A stretch of 64,000 nucleotides of DNA from an uncultured Gammaproteobacteria bacterium (GTDB lineage: Bacteria > Pseudomonadota > Gammaproteobacteria > Berkiellales > Berkiellaceae): assembly GCA_902826485.1 (NCBI GenBank), contig CADEEZ010000005.1, positions 121,163 through 185,162 on the forward strand. Reading direction: 5' to 3'. The position numbers and the translations under genes are program-made. The notes under the pieces were generated by a model, which worked only from the letters and a program-made list of their open reading frames with translations, was not told the DNA's origin and ran no database searches. Below, one piece after another: positions 7,483-18,001 of the stretch (positions are counted from its first letter, which is position 1; each line of letters opens with the position of its first letter).

Positions 7483-9243
7483 ATGGGGCATTGTAGCGAA
7501 AGAACATTTGATGCAGTCATCGTTGGCGCAGGTGGCGCAGGCATGCGTGCTTCACTTGAGCTTGCACAAGCAGGCAAAAAAGTGGCTCTGGTTTCAAAAG
7601 TATTTCCCACGCGTTCGCACACGGTTTCTGCACAAGGGGGTATCACGGTTGCCCTTGGCAATCGCCATGAAGACAATTGGCGTTGGCATATGTTTGATAC
7701 CGTTAAAGGCTCAGATTATCTAGGCGATCAAGATTGCATAGAATATATGTGTCGTATGGGGCCAGAAGCGATATACGAATTAGAGCATATGGGCTTGCCT
7801 TTTTCTAGAATGGACAATGGCAAAATTTATCAAAGACAATTTGGCGGTCAATCTAAAAATTTTGGCGGAGAGCAAGCCGCTCGCACAGCGGCAGCTGCCG
7901 ATAGAACAGGCCATGCGTTATTGCACACTTTATATCAAAAAAATCTTCAACATGAAGTCACGGTTTTTAGTGAATGGTATGCACTAGATTTAGTAAAGGC
8001 CCAAGATGGTACCGTTGCAGGTGTGGTAGCGCTTTGTATCGAAACGGGTGAAATTTTGTTTATTCGAGGTCGAGCCGTTATTTTGGCCACCGGTGGTGCA
8101 GGGCAAATTTATCATTCCACCACCAATGCGCTTATTAATACAGGCGATGGATTGGGCATGGTGCTTCGCGCTGGCTTTCCGTTACAAGATATGGAAATGT
8201 GGCAATTTCATCCCACTGGGTTGTATGGCGCAGGGGTCTTGATGAGTGAAGGGTGTCGAGGCGAAGGAGGATTTTTAGTCAATAAACAAGGTGAGCGCTT
8301 TATGGAGCGATATGCGCCTAAAGCAAAAGATTTGGCTGGCCGAGATGTGGTTGCGCGCGCTATTGCACTCGAAATTAGAGAAGGCAGGGGATGCGGTCCG
8401 CAAGGTAATTATATTGATTTACAATTGGTGCATTTAGGCGCAGATGTGATCAAATCACGTTTACCAGGTATTCGTGAATTATCGATGACGTTTGCAAATG
8501 TCGACCCCATTGAAAAACCTATTCCTGTGGTGCCCACCTGTCATTATATGATGGGGGGTATTCCGACGAATAAACATGCTCAAGTGCTTACGCAACATCA
8601 GGGCCAACAACAAGTGGTTTCGGGTTTATATGCCGTGGGAGAATGCGCGTGTGTTTCTGTGCATGGCGCAAATCGATTAGGCGGTAACTCGCTACTCGAT
8701 TTAGTTGTATTCGGTCGAGCGGCCGGTCAACATGTGCTTGAACATTTAAAAGCGGGCTACGATGAGCAAATTGTAAACAACGATGCAATTGAACAAGCGA
8801 CGCAGCGTTTACTTCATTGGAATCAAACCAGCAAAGGCGAAAAAATTTCAGATTTACGATTAGAAATGAAAAAAATTATGCAAGCCGATTTTAGTGTGTT
8901 TAGAAGCGAAGCCGTGATGCAAGATGGGTTGAATAAATTAATTGCCTTACAAGAAAGATTAAAACAAGCGCACTTAGAAGACAAAAGTAAAATATTTAAT
9001 ACTGCGCGAGTAGAAGCGTTAGAGCTTGATAACTTAATTAGTGTTGCTCAGGCAACTGCAAAAGCGGCCTTATATAGACAAGAAAGCCGAGGCGCACATT
9101 CGAGAGAAGACTTCCCTAAACGAGATGATGACAAGTGGTTAAAACATACTCTATATTTCAGTGAGGGTGAAATGGAAAGCCGCCCTGTGAATATGCAGCC
9201 GGTTGGTGTTGAGGCTTTTCCCCTCAAAGAACGCGTATATTAA
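7483..9243 (+). CDS. sdhA: Succinate dehydrogenase flavoprotein subunit
   Basis: This 586-residue catalytic subunit oxidises succinate to fumarate. It opens with the FAD-binding dinucleotide motif [22 protein letters not shown] follows, in which His46 is the expected covalent FAD attachment site. The FHPTGLYG and [10 protein letters not shown] motifs of the substrate region and a [18 protein letters not shown] segment are intact. Length and motif order are normal for the family. It is the third gene of sdhCDAB. Confidence 0.97.
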   Translation: MGHCSERTFDAVIVGAGGAGMRASLELAQAGKKVALVSKVFPTRSHTVSAQGGITVALGNRHEDNWRWHMFDTVKGSDYLGDQDCIEYMCRMGPEAIYELEHMGLPFSRMDNGKIYQRQFGGQSKNFGGEQAARTAAAADRTGHALLHTLYQKNLQHEVTVFSEWYALDLVKAQDGTVAGVVALCIETGEILFIRGRAVILATGGAGQIYHSTTNALINTGDGLGMVLRAGFPLQDMEMWQFHPTGLYGAGVLMSEGCRGEGGFLVNKQGERFMERYAPKAKDLAGRDVVARAIALEIREGRGCGPQGNYIDLQLVHLGADVIKSRLPGIRELSMTFANVDPIEKPIPVVPTCHYMMGGIPTNKHAQVLTQHQGQQQVVSGLYAVGECACVSVHGANRLGGNSLLDLVVFGRAAGQHVLEHLKAGYDEQIVNNDAIEQATQRLLHWNQTSKGEKISDLRLEMKKIMQADFSVFRSEAVMQDGLNKLIALQERLKQAHLEDKSKIFNTARVEALELDNLISVAQATAKAALYRQESRGAHSREDFPKRDDDKWLKHTLYFSEGEMESRPVNMQPVGVEAFPLKERVY

Positions 9244-9260
9244 TTCTTAAGGATAAGATC

Positions 9261-9971
9261 ATGGCAAATATCGTTCACTTTTCTGTATTTCGGTTCGACC
9301 CAGAAAAAGATCTCAAACCAAGAATGCAGGAATATGACTTAGATATTGATCAAAATAATGTCGTGATGTTGCTTGATGCCTTAAAAGTCCTTAAAGCCCA
9401 AGATGAATCTATTTCATTTAGGCGTTCGTGCGGTGAGGGCGTGTGTGGCAGTGATGGGATGAATGTGAATGGCAAAAATCGTTTAGCCTGCATTACCCCC
9501 GTTCGAGAGCTGGGTAAGCGTATTGTGATTAAGCCTTTCCCAGGCATGCCGGTTATCAGAGATTTAATCGTCGATATGACCCAATTTTTTAAACAATATA
9601 AAAAAGCAGAGCCTTTTTTAAAAAATTCTTCTCCCCCACCTGCTACTGAACGATTACAGACGCCACAAGAACGTGAAAAGTTAGATGGCTTATATGAATG
9701 TATATTGTGTGGTTGTTGTTCGAGCTCTTGTCCTTCTTATTGGTGGAACCCTGATAAATTTCTTGGTCCGGCAGCTTTATTACAAGCGAGTCGCTTTATA
9801 GTAGATAGCCGAGATGACACCACAAGAGAAAGATTAGACAACCTAAATGATGCATATAGTGTGTTTAGGTGCCGAACTATTATGAATTGTGTCGATAGTT
9901 GCCCTAAAGGTTTGAATCCTAACAAAGCTATTTCTGATATCCGAACTGAAATGATGAAAGAAGATGTTTAA
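9261..9971 (+). CDS. sdhB: Succinate dehydrogenase iron-sulfur subunit
   Basis: This 236-residue electron-transfer subunit carries three Fe-S clusters. The [2Fe-2S] ligands lie in SCGEGVCGSDG and further on at Cys77; position 65 is Asp, as in E. coli SdhB. The [4Fe-4S] motif is CILCGCCSSSCP and the [3Fe-4S]/[4Fe-4S] motif is CRTIMNCVDSCPKGLNP. An AAGGATAAG ribosome site precedes the ATG, 17 bases after sdhA. It closes the sdh operon. Confidence 0.97.
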   Translation: MANIVHFSVFRFDPEKDLKPRMQEYDLDIDQNNVVMLLDALKVLKAQDESISFRRSCGEGVCGSDGMNVNGKNRLACITPVRELGKRIVIKPFPGMPVIRDLIVDMTQFFKQYKKAEPFLKNSSPPPATERLQTPQEREKLDGLYECILCGCCSSSCPSYWWNPDKFLGPAALLQASRFIVDSRDDTTRERLDNLNDAYSVFRCRTIMNCVDSCPKGLNPNKAISDIRTEMMKEDV

Positions 9972-10174
9972 TCGTCTAACCTTATTCATGTATAATTGTT
10001 ACTAACTTTATATAAATTTTTTTTGTGTTAGTTGCTAATTTAAAGACCTAATCAAATGGATCCGCTCTTGGCAGGAGTCTTGGAAAGCAGAGTTATCAAA
10101 CTTGGAAAGTATGCGCGGTATGGTTCTTTGAATTAGTAGGCCAACCTCTCTTTAATATGTTAGGTGACTTTACG
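9972..10174. other. sdhB-sucA intergenic region
   Basis: These 203 bases contain no gene that I can support. A TATAAT at 9991-9996 could be a -10 element, but only a weak TTAATC lies 17 bases upstream. No strong rho-independent terminator is visible after sdhB, so readthrough from sdh into suc is possible. Confidence 0.35.
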
Positions 10175-13006
10175 ATGACGGATAACAATATGCAATCTTT
10201 GTGGGATGCTTCTGTTCTAGAAGGGTCTAATGCCCCCTATATAGAAGACTTGTATGAACAATATTTAATCGATCCCCAATCTGTGCCAGAAGCATGGAGA
10301 ACCTTTTTTAAACAATTACCACAAAATTCGCATTCGCGAGATGTTTCACACGCAGCAGTAAGAGCAGAGTTTGAAAAAATTCTACAAAAACCTGTTTTAT
10401 ATGCACAAGGCACCAATCATACTGGCCCTAATGTCACCCTCGATCATGAATTAAAACAAATTCAAGTAACCAGCCTTATTAATGCCTATCGGTTACATGG
10501 ACATTTGCATGCGCAAATCGATCCATTGTCTATGTGCAGTGGTAAAGACAAAGAAGTGGCTGAATTAACTCTAGAAGATCATGGTTTATCTACCCAAGAT
10601 TTAGGCACCATGTTCGATGTTGAAACCTTTGTAGGCCCACAACGTATGGCATTAGGGGAATTATTTAAAGCCCTAAACGACAGCTACTGTGGCTCTATCG
10701 GCACCGAATATATGCATATATCCGATCCCGAAGAACGTCGCTGGATTCAAGAACGCATTGAGGGTTCTCGTTGTAACCCGAATTTTTCTGCAGAAGTTAA
10801 GCAAACAATCTTAGAAAGATTAACGTCAGCAGAAGGCATAGAAAAATATTTAGGCTCAAAATACCCTGGCGCCAAAAGATTTTCACTAGAAGGCGGGGAT
10901 GTGTTAATTCCCATGCTAGATGAATGTATTCAACGTGCAGGTTCACACGGTGTAAAAGAAGTGGTCATTGGGATGGCCCATCGTGGTCGCTTAAACGTGC
11001 TAATTAATACGTTTGGCAAAAAGCCCAGTGATCTATTCGAAGAGTTTGCGGGCAAAGTAAACCCCGAATTACAATCGGGCGACGTGAAGTATCACCAAGG
11101 TTTTTCCAGTGATGTGTCTACTTCTGGCGGTAACGTGCATTTAGCGCTTGCCTTTAATCCTTCTCATCTAGAAATTGTTACGCCGGTTGTATTAGGTTCG
11201 GTACGCGCGCGTTTGACGCGTTGGAACGATGCGACAGGCAGTAAAGTGTTGCCTATCGCCATTCATGGTGATGCGGCTTTTGCAGGCCAAGGCGTGGTGA
11301 TGGAAACCCTGAACATGTCTCAAACCAGAGGCTATTGCATTGGGGGTACCCTTCACATTGTGATCAACAACCAGGTTGGTTTTACTACAAGTGATATCCG
11401 CGATACGCGGTCAACTTTATATTGCTCAGATGTGGCTAAAGTCATTCAGGCGCCTATTCTTCATGTGAATGCAGATGATCCTGAAGCCGTGGTATTTGCC
11501 ATGCAAGTGGCCCTTGATTATCGCACCGAATTTAAAAAAGATGTGGTCATCGATTTAGTTTGTTATCGCCGTCATGGTCATAACGAAGCAGATGAACCGT
11601 CTGCTACTCAACCTGTTATGTACCAAAAAATTGCCAAACATCCTACCGTCCGCCAGCTGTATGCAGAGCTATTAGTTAAAGACGCGGGATTAGACGCTAA
11701 TATCCCTCAAACTTTGGTTAAAAATAATCGCGATTTATTAGATAAAGGCGAAACCGTAGCCAGAAAAATGGTCTACGATGCGAAGCTCGATTACGTGATC
11801 GATTGGTCACAATATAAAAGCGATGATTGGCGTTCTCCGGCAAAAACATCTGTCACTTCAGATGTGGTGAATAAGCTTATAAAGCATATTACGACAGTGC
11901 CTGATAATTTCACGCTACACCCGCGGGTGGCCAAAATTATTCAAGATCGTGAAAAAATGTTAAAAGGCGAAATGCCACTCGATTGGGGCTGTGCTGAATT
12001 ATTAGCGTACGGTTCTTTATTATTAGAAGGCTATGCGGTAAGAATCTCAGGCCAAGATTGTCGTCGCGGCACGTTTTTCCATCGTCATGCCGGCGTGTTC
12101 GACCAAACGACCAATGATGCTTATTTAGGGTTGCAGCATATTGCAGCTGACCAGCCAAAATTCGAAGTGATCGATTCTTTGTTATCTGAAGAAGCGGTAA
12201 TGGCATTTGAATATGGCTTTGCTTGCTCTGAACCTAAAACCATGACCATTTGGGAAGGGCAGTTTGGCGATTTCGCGAATGGTGCCCAAGTGGTTATCGA
12301 TCAGTTTATTAGCTCGGGTAAACAAAAATGGGGCAGATTATGTGGTTTGTCTTTATTTTTACCCCACGGTTATGAAGGCCAAGGTCCTGAGCATTCATCT
12401 GCTCGTTTAGAACGTTTCTTGCAGCTTTGTGCCGAAAATAATATTCAAGTGTGTGTGCCTTCTACAGCCGCTCAGGCGTTTCATATGATTCGCAGACAAA
12501 TGATCAGAGACGTACGTGCGCCCCTTGTGGTCATGACGCCGAAGAGTTTACTCAGACATAAACTGGCCAGTTGCGAATTGTCTGAATTCTTAACCGGTAA
12601 ATTCCAAGCGGTGATACCAGAAAGTCAAAAGCAAGATCCTAAGAAAGTAAATCGAGTCGTCTTGTGTTCAGGCAAAGTGTATTACGATCTGGTCGAAGCA
12701 CGAGAAAAAAATAATCAAGAGAATGTCGCGATTATTCGTATTGAACAGTTGTATCCTTTCCCAGAACAAGAATTAATCGAGATACTGAAACCTTATCAAC
12801 ATGTATCTGAATTTGTTTGGTGCCAAGAAGAACCCAAAAACCAAGGGGCCTGGTACCCAAGTTCCCATCATATATGGGCATGTTTAGGTAAATCACAGCA
12901 GTTGTCTTTTGCGGGCCGTCCTCCTGCAGCCGCACCGGCTTGCGGTTATTACGAGATGCATAATCAACAGCAGCAAGCTTTGATTAAGCAAGCGTTAGGG
13001 CAGTAG
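10175..13006 (+). CDS. sucA: 2-oxoglutarate dehydrogenase E1 component
   Basis: This 943-residue thiamine diphosphate-dependent E1 decarboxylates 2-oxoglutarate. The N-terminal SLWDASVLEGSNAPYIEDLYEQYL segment is typical of the E2-docking region. Later come the GMAHRGRLNVL motif and HGDAAFAGQGVV for ThDP/Mg binding, followed by NNQVGFTTS and CYRRHGHNEADEP. I prefer ATG 10175, which has AGGTGA seven bases upstream, over the in-frame ATG at 10157. sucB follows after 52 bases. Confidence 0.96.
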   Translation: MTDNNMQSLWDASVLEGSNAPYIEDLYEQYLIDPQSVPEAWRTFFKQLPQNSHSRDVSHAAVRAEFEKILQKPVLYAQGTNHTGPNVTLDHELKQIQVTSLINAYRLHGHLHAQIDPLSMCSGKDKEVAELTLEDHGLSTQDLGTMFDVETFVGPQRMALGELFKALNDSYCGSIGTEYMHISDPEERRWIQERIEGSRCNPNFSAEVKQTILERLTSAEGIEKYLGSKYPGAKRFSLEGGDVLIPMLDECIQRAGSHGVKEVVIGMAHRGRLNVLINTFGKKPSDLFEEFAGKVNPELQSGDVKYHQGFSSDVSTSGGNVHLALAFNPSHLEIVTPVVLGSVRARLTRWNDATGSKVLPIAIHGDAAFAGQGVVMETLNMSQTRGYCIGGTLHIVINNQVGFTTSDIRDTRSTLYCSDVAKVIQAPILHVNADDPEAVVFAMQVALDYRTEFKKDVVIDLVCYRRHGHNEADEPSATQPVMYQKIAKHPTVRQLYAELLVKDAGLDANIPQTLVKNNRDLLDKGETVARKMVYDAKLDYVIDWSQYKSDDWRSPAKTSVTSDVVNKLIKHITTVPDNFTLHPRVAKIIQDREKMLKGEMPLDWGCAELLAYGSLLLEGYAVRISGQDCRRGTFFHRHAGVFDQTTNDAYLGLQHIAADQPKFEVIDSLLSEEAVMAFEYGFACSEPKTMTIWEGQFGDFANGAQVVIDQFISSGKQKWGRLCGLSLFLPHGYEGQGPEHSSARLERFLQLCAENNIQVCVPSTAAQAFHMIRRQMIRDVRAPLVVMTPKSLLRHKLASCELSEFLTGKFQAVIPESQKQDPKKVNRVVLCSGKVYYDLVEAREKNNQENVAIIRIEQLYPFPEQELIEILKPYQHVSEFVWCQEEPKNQGAWYPSSHHIWACLGKSQQLSFAGRPPAAAPACGYYEMHNQQQQALIKQALGQ

Positions 13007-13058
13007 CACCAATTTTATCATTAACTAAATCGAAGTAAGAAAAAGGGTAGAGTAAGAT

Positions 13059-14255
13059 ATGGCCATTGATATTAAAGTACCGGTTTTACCAGAATCGGTA
13101 TCCGATGCAACGATTGCGACTTGGCATAAAAAACCAGGTGAACCGGTTAAACGCGATGAAAATCTTGTCGATATTGAAACCGACAAAGTCGTGTTAGAAG
13201 TCGTTGCCCCTGAAGATGGCACGCTTGAAAAAATCTTACATGACACCGGTGCCACGGTAAAAGGTCAGCAAGTCATTGGCCTATTTAAAGCAGGTGCAGT
13301 TGCGGGTGCGCCTGCATCAGCGCCTGTTACTGCACAAGTGACGGCGACGACCGCGCCAGTTGCATTGGCGGCGGCGCCAGCAGCAGCAACGACTGCACCT
13401 GCAGGTCCTGCTGTACGTCGTATGATGGGTGAGAATGATGTGGCTGCAGACAGCGTGACAGGCACAGGTAAAAGTGGCCGTGTTACCAAAGAAGATGTGA
13501 CCAGAGCCATGACACCAGCGGCTTCGGTGAGCAACGAAATGGCGGCCATGGGATCACGTGCAGAAAAACGTGTGCCGATGACACGGTTAAGAACACGTAT
13601 TGCTGAAAGATTAGTTCAATCACAGCAAACAGCGGCGATTTTAACCACGTTTAATGAAATCAACATGAAACCGGTCATGGATTTGCGCGCAAAATATAAA
13701 GACGCTTTTGAAAAACGTCATGGCGTAAAATTAGGTTTTATGTCTTTCTTTACGCGTGCGGTAATTGAAGCGCTTAAACGCTTCCCAATCGTCAATTCTT
13801 CTATCGATGGCAATGATATTGTTTATCATGGTTACATGGATATTGGTATTGCGGTTTCTTCTCCACGCGGATTAGTTGTTCCGGTTATTCGTAACGCTGA
13901 AACGCTTTCGATGGCTGAAATGGAACAAAAAATTGCTGAATATGGCAAAAAAGCGCAAGTAGGACAGCTGGGCATAGAAGACATGACCGGTGGCACGTTC
14001 ACGATTTCTAATGGGGGTACCTTTGGTTCATTAATGTCTACCCCGATTATTAATCCGCCTCAAACCGGTATATTGGGCATGCATAAAATAGAAGAACGCC
14101 CAGTGGTTGAGAATGGTCAAATCGTGATTCGCCCCATGATGTATGTGGCCATGTCTTACGATCACCGTTTAATCGATGGATCTGAATCGGTTCGATTCTT
14201 AGTCACGATTAAAGAAATGTTAGAAGATCCTGCGCGTTTAGTGCTTGAAGTTTAG
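13059..14255 (+). CDS. sucB: Dihydrolipoyllysine succinyltransferase (E2 of 2-oxoglutarate dehydrogenase)
   Basis: This 398-residue E2 transfers succinyl groups to CoA. A lipoyl domain (about 1-75) has the lipoylated Lys43 in [10 protein letters not shown]. An Ala/Pro/Thr-rich hinge spans about 80-115, followed by a peripheral-subunit binding segment ([10 protein letters not shown] to VTKEDV). The catalytic domain ends with [11 protein letters not shown], which includes the active-site His and Asp. The E3 gene lpdA is not in this window. It is part of sucABCD. Confidence 0.96.
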   Translation: MAIDIKVPVLPESVSDATIATWHKKPGEPVKRDENLVDIETDKVVLEVVAPEDGTLEKILHDTGATVKGQQVIGLFKAGAVAGAPASAPVTAQVTATTAPVALAAAPAAATTAPAGPAVRRMMGENDVAADSVTGTGKSGRVTKEDVTRAMTPAASVSNEMAAMGSRAEKRVPMTRLRTRIAERLVQSQQTAAILTTFNEINMKPVMDLRAKYKDAFEKRHGVKLGFMSFFTRAVIEALKRFPIVNSSIDGNDIVYHGYMDIGIAVSSPRGLVVPVIRNAETLSMAEMEQKIAEYGKKAQVGQLGIEDMTGGTFTISNGGTFGSLMSTPIINPPQTGILGMHKIEERPVVENGQIVIRPMMYVAMSYDHRLIDGSESVRFLVTIKEMLEDPARLVLEV

Positions 14256-14278
14256 TATTCACAGTTAATGAGGTCAGT

Positions 14279-15439
14279 ATGAATTTACATGAGTATCAAG
14301 CCAAGAAATTGTTTAAACAATTTGGCATGCCGGTTTCCCCTTCTTTTGTTGCTAAAACAGCCGATGACGCTGTTGCAGGCTTAAGCCAATTACAAGGCCC
14401 TTATGTTGTAAAAGCACAAGTGCACGCAGGTGGCCGTGGTAAAGCGGGTGGCGTGAAATTAGTTAAAACCGCAGAAGAAGTAAGAGCGTTTGCGCAAAAG
14501 TTATTGGGCACACATTTGGTTACTTACCAAACCGATAGCAAAGGTCAATTGGTTAATGAAATTTTGATCGAACAAGCCAGTGATATCGAGCGCGAACTAT
14601 ATTTGGGCGCCGTATTAGACAGAGCGACCCAAAAAATCGTGATGATGGCCTCTACTGAAGGTGGCGTAGAAATTGAAAAAGTGGCGCATGAAACGCCTGA
14701 AAAAATTATTAAAACGATCGTGGATCCATTGATCGGTGTCATGCCTTATCAGTGCCGTGAAGTGGGCTTTAAATTAGGCTTGAACGACGCGCAAATGAAG
14801 CAATTCGCTCAAATCATGATGGGCTTGGGCATGTTATTCATCGAGTGCGATTTAGCACTAGTAGAAATCAACCCCTTGATTATTACCACTGAAGGCAAAA
14901 TCATTTGCTTAGATGGCAAAATTACTGTGGATGAAAATGCTTTATATCGCCAACATCAAATCCGTGAAATGCGCGATATTACCCAAGAAGAACCACGTGA
15001 AGTGAAAGCCAAAGAATGGGAATTAAATTACATTTCTCTGGACGGTAACATTGGTTGTATGGTGAATGGCGCGGGCTTAGCTATGGCGACCATGGACTTA
15101 ATTAAATTACACGGCGGCAACCCAGCTAACTTTTTAGACGTAGGCGGTGGCGCGACACAAGAACGTGTTCGTGAAGCGTTTAAAATTATTTTATCCGATA
15201 CAAACGTGAAAGCGGTATTGGTGAATATTTTTGGCGGTATCGTTCGTTGCGACTTAATAGCCGAAGGCATTATAGGTGCGGTTCAAGAAGTGGGTATTAC
15301 CATTCCAGTGGTGGTCAGATTAGAAGGGAATCGTGCAAAAGAAGCCTCTGAAATATTGGCTAAGAGCGGCCTAAATATTACCCCTGCGACAGGTTTAACA
15401 GATGCGGCAACTAAAGTTGTTGCCTTAGCAGCGAAATAA
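14279..15439 (+). CDS. sucC: Succinyl-CoA synthetase beta subunit
   Basis: This 386-residue ATP-grasp subunit begins [12 protein letters not shown], the family signature. It contains [17 protein letters not shown] for nucleotide binding, an EINPLI metal-site motif and the [12 protein letters not shown] loop. It works with SucD to make ATP or GTP from succinyl-CoA. A GAGGT ribosome site lies just before the ATG, and sucD follows after 20 bases. Confidence 0.97.
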   Translation: MNLHEYQAKKLFKQFGMPVSPSFVAKTADDAVAGLSQLQGPYVVKAQVHAGGRGKAGGVKLVKTAEEVRAFAQKLLGTHLVTYQTDSKGQLVNEILIEQASDIERELYLGAVLDRATQKIVMMASTEGGVEIEKVAHETPEKIIKTIVDPLIGVMPYQCREVGFKLGLNDAQMKQFAQIMMGLGMLFIECDLALVEINPLIITTEGKIICLDGKITVDENALYRQHQIREMRDITQEEPREVKAKEWELNYISLDGNIGCMVNGAGLAMATMDLIKLHGGNPANFLDVGGGATQERVREAFKIILSDTNVKAVLVNIFGGIVRCDLIAEGIIGAVQEVGITIPVVVRLEGNRAKEASEILAKSGLNITPATGLTDAATKVVALAAK

Positions 15440-15459
15440 ATTAAGAGGATTTGAGAGTT

Positions 15460-16329
15460 ATGAGCGTATTAGTTAATAAAAATACCCGGGTGATTTGCCA
15501 AGGGTTTACCGGTAAACAAGGTACTTTCCATTCTGAACAAGCCATTGAATATGGCACAAAAATGGTCGGAGGCATTACGCCTGGTAAAGGCGGCCAAAAA
15601 CATTTAGGTTTGCCCGTATTTAATACTGTCAGAGAAGCAGTAGAAAAAACAGGCGCCGAAGCGAGCGTCATTTACGTTCCCGCGGCTTTTTGTAAAGATT
15701 CTATTATTGAAGCAGCCGATGCGGGTATTAGCCTGATTGTTTGTATCACCGAAGGCATACCGACATTAGATATGATGCTGGTTAAAGAATATTTAAATAA
15801 CAGAAATTGCAGATTAATTGGACCAAACTGCCCAGGGATTATTACCCCAGGCGAGTGCAAAATCGGTATTATGCCGGGTAGCATTCACTTACCGGGTCGT
15901 GTGGGTATTGTGTCTCGTTCAGGTACTTTAACTTACGAAGCGGTTAAACAAACCACAGACATGGGCTTAGGTCAAAGCACGTGTATCGGTATTGGTGGCG
16001 ATCCTATTCCGGGCACCAGCTTTATTGATGCCTTAAAATTATTCCAAGACGATCCTCAAACAGAAGGGATTGTTATGGTCGGTGAAATTGGCGGTAGTGC
16101 AGAAGAAGAAGCCGCTGAATTCATCGCTCAATACGTTAAAAAACCAGTGGTATCTTATATTGCTGGGGTTGCGGCACCTGAAGGCAAACGCATGGGTCAT
16201 GCGGGTGCCATTATTTCGGGCGGAAAAGGCACAGCAGCTGAAAAGTTTGCTGCCCTTGAAAAAGCCGGCGTACGTACCGTAAAATCACCTGCAGACATTG
16301 GTCGTGCCTTAAAAGAATTAATGGGCTAA
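15460..16329 (+). CDS. sucD: Succinyl-CoA synthetase alpha subunit
   Basis: This 289-residue subunit binds CoA and carries the phosphohistidine. [20 protein letters not shown] is the usual start, so I chose ATG 15460 over the in-frame TTG at 15451. The CoA-binding [14 protein letters not shown] region and the active-site [14 protein letters not shown] (His) are present. It is the last gene of the suc operon, and a strong terminator follows. Confidence 0.96.
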   Translation: MSVLVNKNTRVICQGFTGKQGTFHSEQAIEYGTKMVGGITPGKGGQKHLGLPVFNTVREAVEKTGAEASVIYVPAAFCKDSIIEAADAGISLIVCITEGIPTLDMMLVKEYLNNRNCRLIGPNCPGIITPGECKIGIMPGSIHLPGRVGIVSRSGTLTYEAVKQTTDMGLGQSTCIGIGGDPIPGTSFIDALKLFQDDPQTEGIVMVGEIGGSAEEEAAEFIAQYVKKPVVSYIAGVAAPEGKRMGHAGAIISGGKGTAAEKFAALEKAGVRTVKSPADIGRALKELMG

Positions 16330-16360
16330 TTTTTAGCGCTTAATTCGAATGACTTGATTT

Positions 16361-16387
16361 AAAAAAGGGGCCTATGGCCCCTTTTTT
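16361..16387 (+). terminator. Rho-independent terminator after sucD
   Basis: A stem of AAAAAAGGGGCC pairs with GGCCCCTTTTTT around a TAT loop and ends in a T-run. It lies 31 bases after the sucD stop. Confidence 0.9.
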
Positions 16388-16429
16388 ATGCTTGAATAAT
16401 TAAAAAAATGCAAAATAAGGTTTTGAATC

Positions 16430-16859
16430 ATGGACGTTCAAAAACTAGATTACTACAGTTATTTACCCTGCATTTAAGCAAATTTTATTAAATAATCAAA
16501 AAAAACTATTTGATATATTTTGGCCAATAATACTAGAAGAAAACGAAGATAAGCTGGATCATCCAGATATGTTAATAGATCTCATGGCTTTACAATTATC
16601 CCTACTTTTTCGTCCGTGGTATGCACATAGAATAGAGCGTGATTTACAGCAAATTTGGGATATGTTGCGAGAGATAAAGGCGAAAAGAAAGGCCATTAAA
16701 ATTGAAGAGGAGATTGACTTAACTCAATTTTCAGCGCTTTCAATACAAAATGCCAGTTATCATCCTGGTTACACTGATCATGCTAAAGGTAAAAACAATC
16801 ATGACAATCACCTTGATAAATTATCGGACGAAAACCATCAAAGTCTCACATTTAAATAG
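16430..16859 (+). pseudogene. Degenerate paralog of the downstream ankyrin-repeat gene
   Basis: ATG 16430 opens a 15-codon frame (MDVQKLDYYSYLP) resembling the start of the next gene (MDFSGFNLNYF). It stops, and another frame then continues to 16859. That frame encodes KKLFDIFWPIIL, then LMALQLSLLF.PWYAHRIERDL, which closely matches RLFNIFWPLII and IMALQLSLMFPRWYAHRIKNDL at the C-terminus of the next protein. The ankyrin repeats are absent. The simplest reading is an internal deletion with a frame change in a tandem duplicate. The 96-codon frame from ATG 16569 could still be made as a short protein with only the C-terminal domain. Confidence 0.65.
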
Positions 16860-16924
16860 GTATTACAGGTAAACTTTATTAAGGTATATCTTATTTATTT
16901 TGGCTATAAAGCCAGGGGGTCATA

Positions 16925-17839
16925 ATGGATTTTAGTGGATTTAACCTTAATTATTTTAGACAACTTAATCAGGATCAAAAAAAACAATTTTTATTAATAG
17001 CCATTCATCTTGGCCTTACAGAAGAAGTATCTGCATTTATGAAAGCAGGAGCTAACATAGAATCAAAGGACAAAGATGGCAATACCCCATTGCTGTTAGC
17101 TGCTATGTATGGGCGTACTACTATCGTCGAATTATTGCTCACAGCAAAAGCAAATGTCGATGCCGTCAATCAACGGGGTAACACCCCATTATTATTGGCT
17201 TCTGAATATGGTCATTTCGAAATTGTGAATAGGCTGCTTCAAGCAAAAGCAAATCAATTTATGATAAATGATAATGGAGAAAATGCCCTTCATGTTGCCA
17301 CAACGTATCATCATCGCGCAATTGCTTTTCGATTATACAGTTCAATGTCAAATAGACAGATTGATATTGCCACCCTAACTAAACCCATGCTTAAAGAAAC
17401 GGCATCCGAATATAGAAAAGCTATTTTAAATTTCCAAAAGAGATTGTTTAATATATTTTGGCCTTTAATCATTGAAACGGATCACAAAAAGCTTAGCCAA
17501 CCCATACTGCCCCTTAAGATAATGGCCTTACAGTTATCCCTGATGTTTCCAAGATGGTATGCTCATAGGATAAAAAATGATTTAGATACCGTGTGGGGTA
17601 TCATGCGTAAGATGAGGGAGCGAAACAAAATACCCAAAATTACCATAAGCCTTGAGGCTCAATTATCCGATTTATCCATTCAAGCGCGGGAGCCAGTTTA
17701 TCTTCCTTCATTTTCGAATAGGGAAAAACAACTGAATAGGAGAAAGTCACATCCCCCAGAAACCACTATTGAAGAAAAATATGAAGCGCTTACGGCTCAT
17801 CATAGAAAAAAATGGTGTTCATTTTCGACAAGTAAATAA
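16925..17839 (+). CDS. Ankyrin-repeat protein with conserved C-terminal domain
   Basis: This is a 304-residue protein. Residues about 18-140 form three to four ankyrin repeats, recognisable by DGNTPLLLAAMYGR, RGNTPLLLASEYGH and NGENALHVATTYHH. The C-terminal half holds a Trp/Tyr-rich region (NIFWPLII, MFPRWYAHRIKNDL) that is also found in the broken copy just upstream, so it is a distinct family domain. AGGGGG lies before the ATG. Ankyrin proteins with unknown C-terminal domains are common among Legionella and Coxiella type IV effectors; that role here is inference. A basic and Ser/Thr-rich tail ends the protein. Confidence 0.75.
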   Translation: MDFSGFNLNYFRQLNQDQKKQFLLIAIHLGLTEEVSAFMKAGANIESKDKDGNTPLLLAAMYGRTTIVELLLTAKANVDAVNQRGNTPLLLASEYGHFEIVNRLLQAKANQFMINDNGENALHVATTYHHRAIAFRLYSSMSNRQIDIATLTKPMLKETASEYRKAILNFQKRLFNIFWPLIIETDHKKLSQPILPLKIMALQLSLMFPRWYAHRIKNDLDTVWGIMRKMRERNKIPKITISLEAQLSDLSIQAREPVYLPSFSNREKQLNRRKSHPPETTIEEKYEALTAHHRKKWCSFSTSK

Positions 17840-17954
17840 CATGGAGCCAATAATTGATGTTGTCTTTGAGTGAAAATTATGGGATAAAACTGATAAAAAA
17901 GTGACAAAAGGCTGTTATTTTCAGATGAGTTGACGAATAGAGGAGTTGTGCAAC

Positions 17955-17963
17955 TGATATAAT
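17955..17963 (+). promoter_or_regulatory. Extended -10 promoter before the gene at 18002
   Basis: TGATATAAT at 17955-17963 is a full extended -10 element (TGN plus a perfect TATAAT). TTGACG at 17930-17935 lies 22 bases upstream, too far for a normal spacer. The predicted leader to ATG 18002 is about 30 bases and contains AAAGGTAA. Confidence 0.5.
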
Positions 17964-18001
17964 AATGAAATTATTTTATTAAATCTTAAAGGTAATTTCT
18001 C

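Noticed and set aside
7377..7676. 99-codon minus-strand frame
   Set aside because: It lies opposite sdhD and sdhA, both of which are certain.
13265..13549. 94-codon minus-strand frame, Ala/Val-rich
   Set aside because: It is the complement of the Ala/Pro hinge of sucB.
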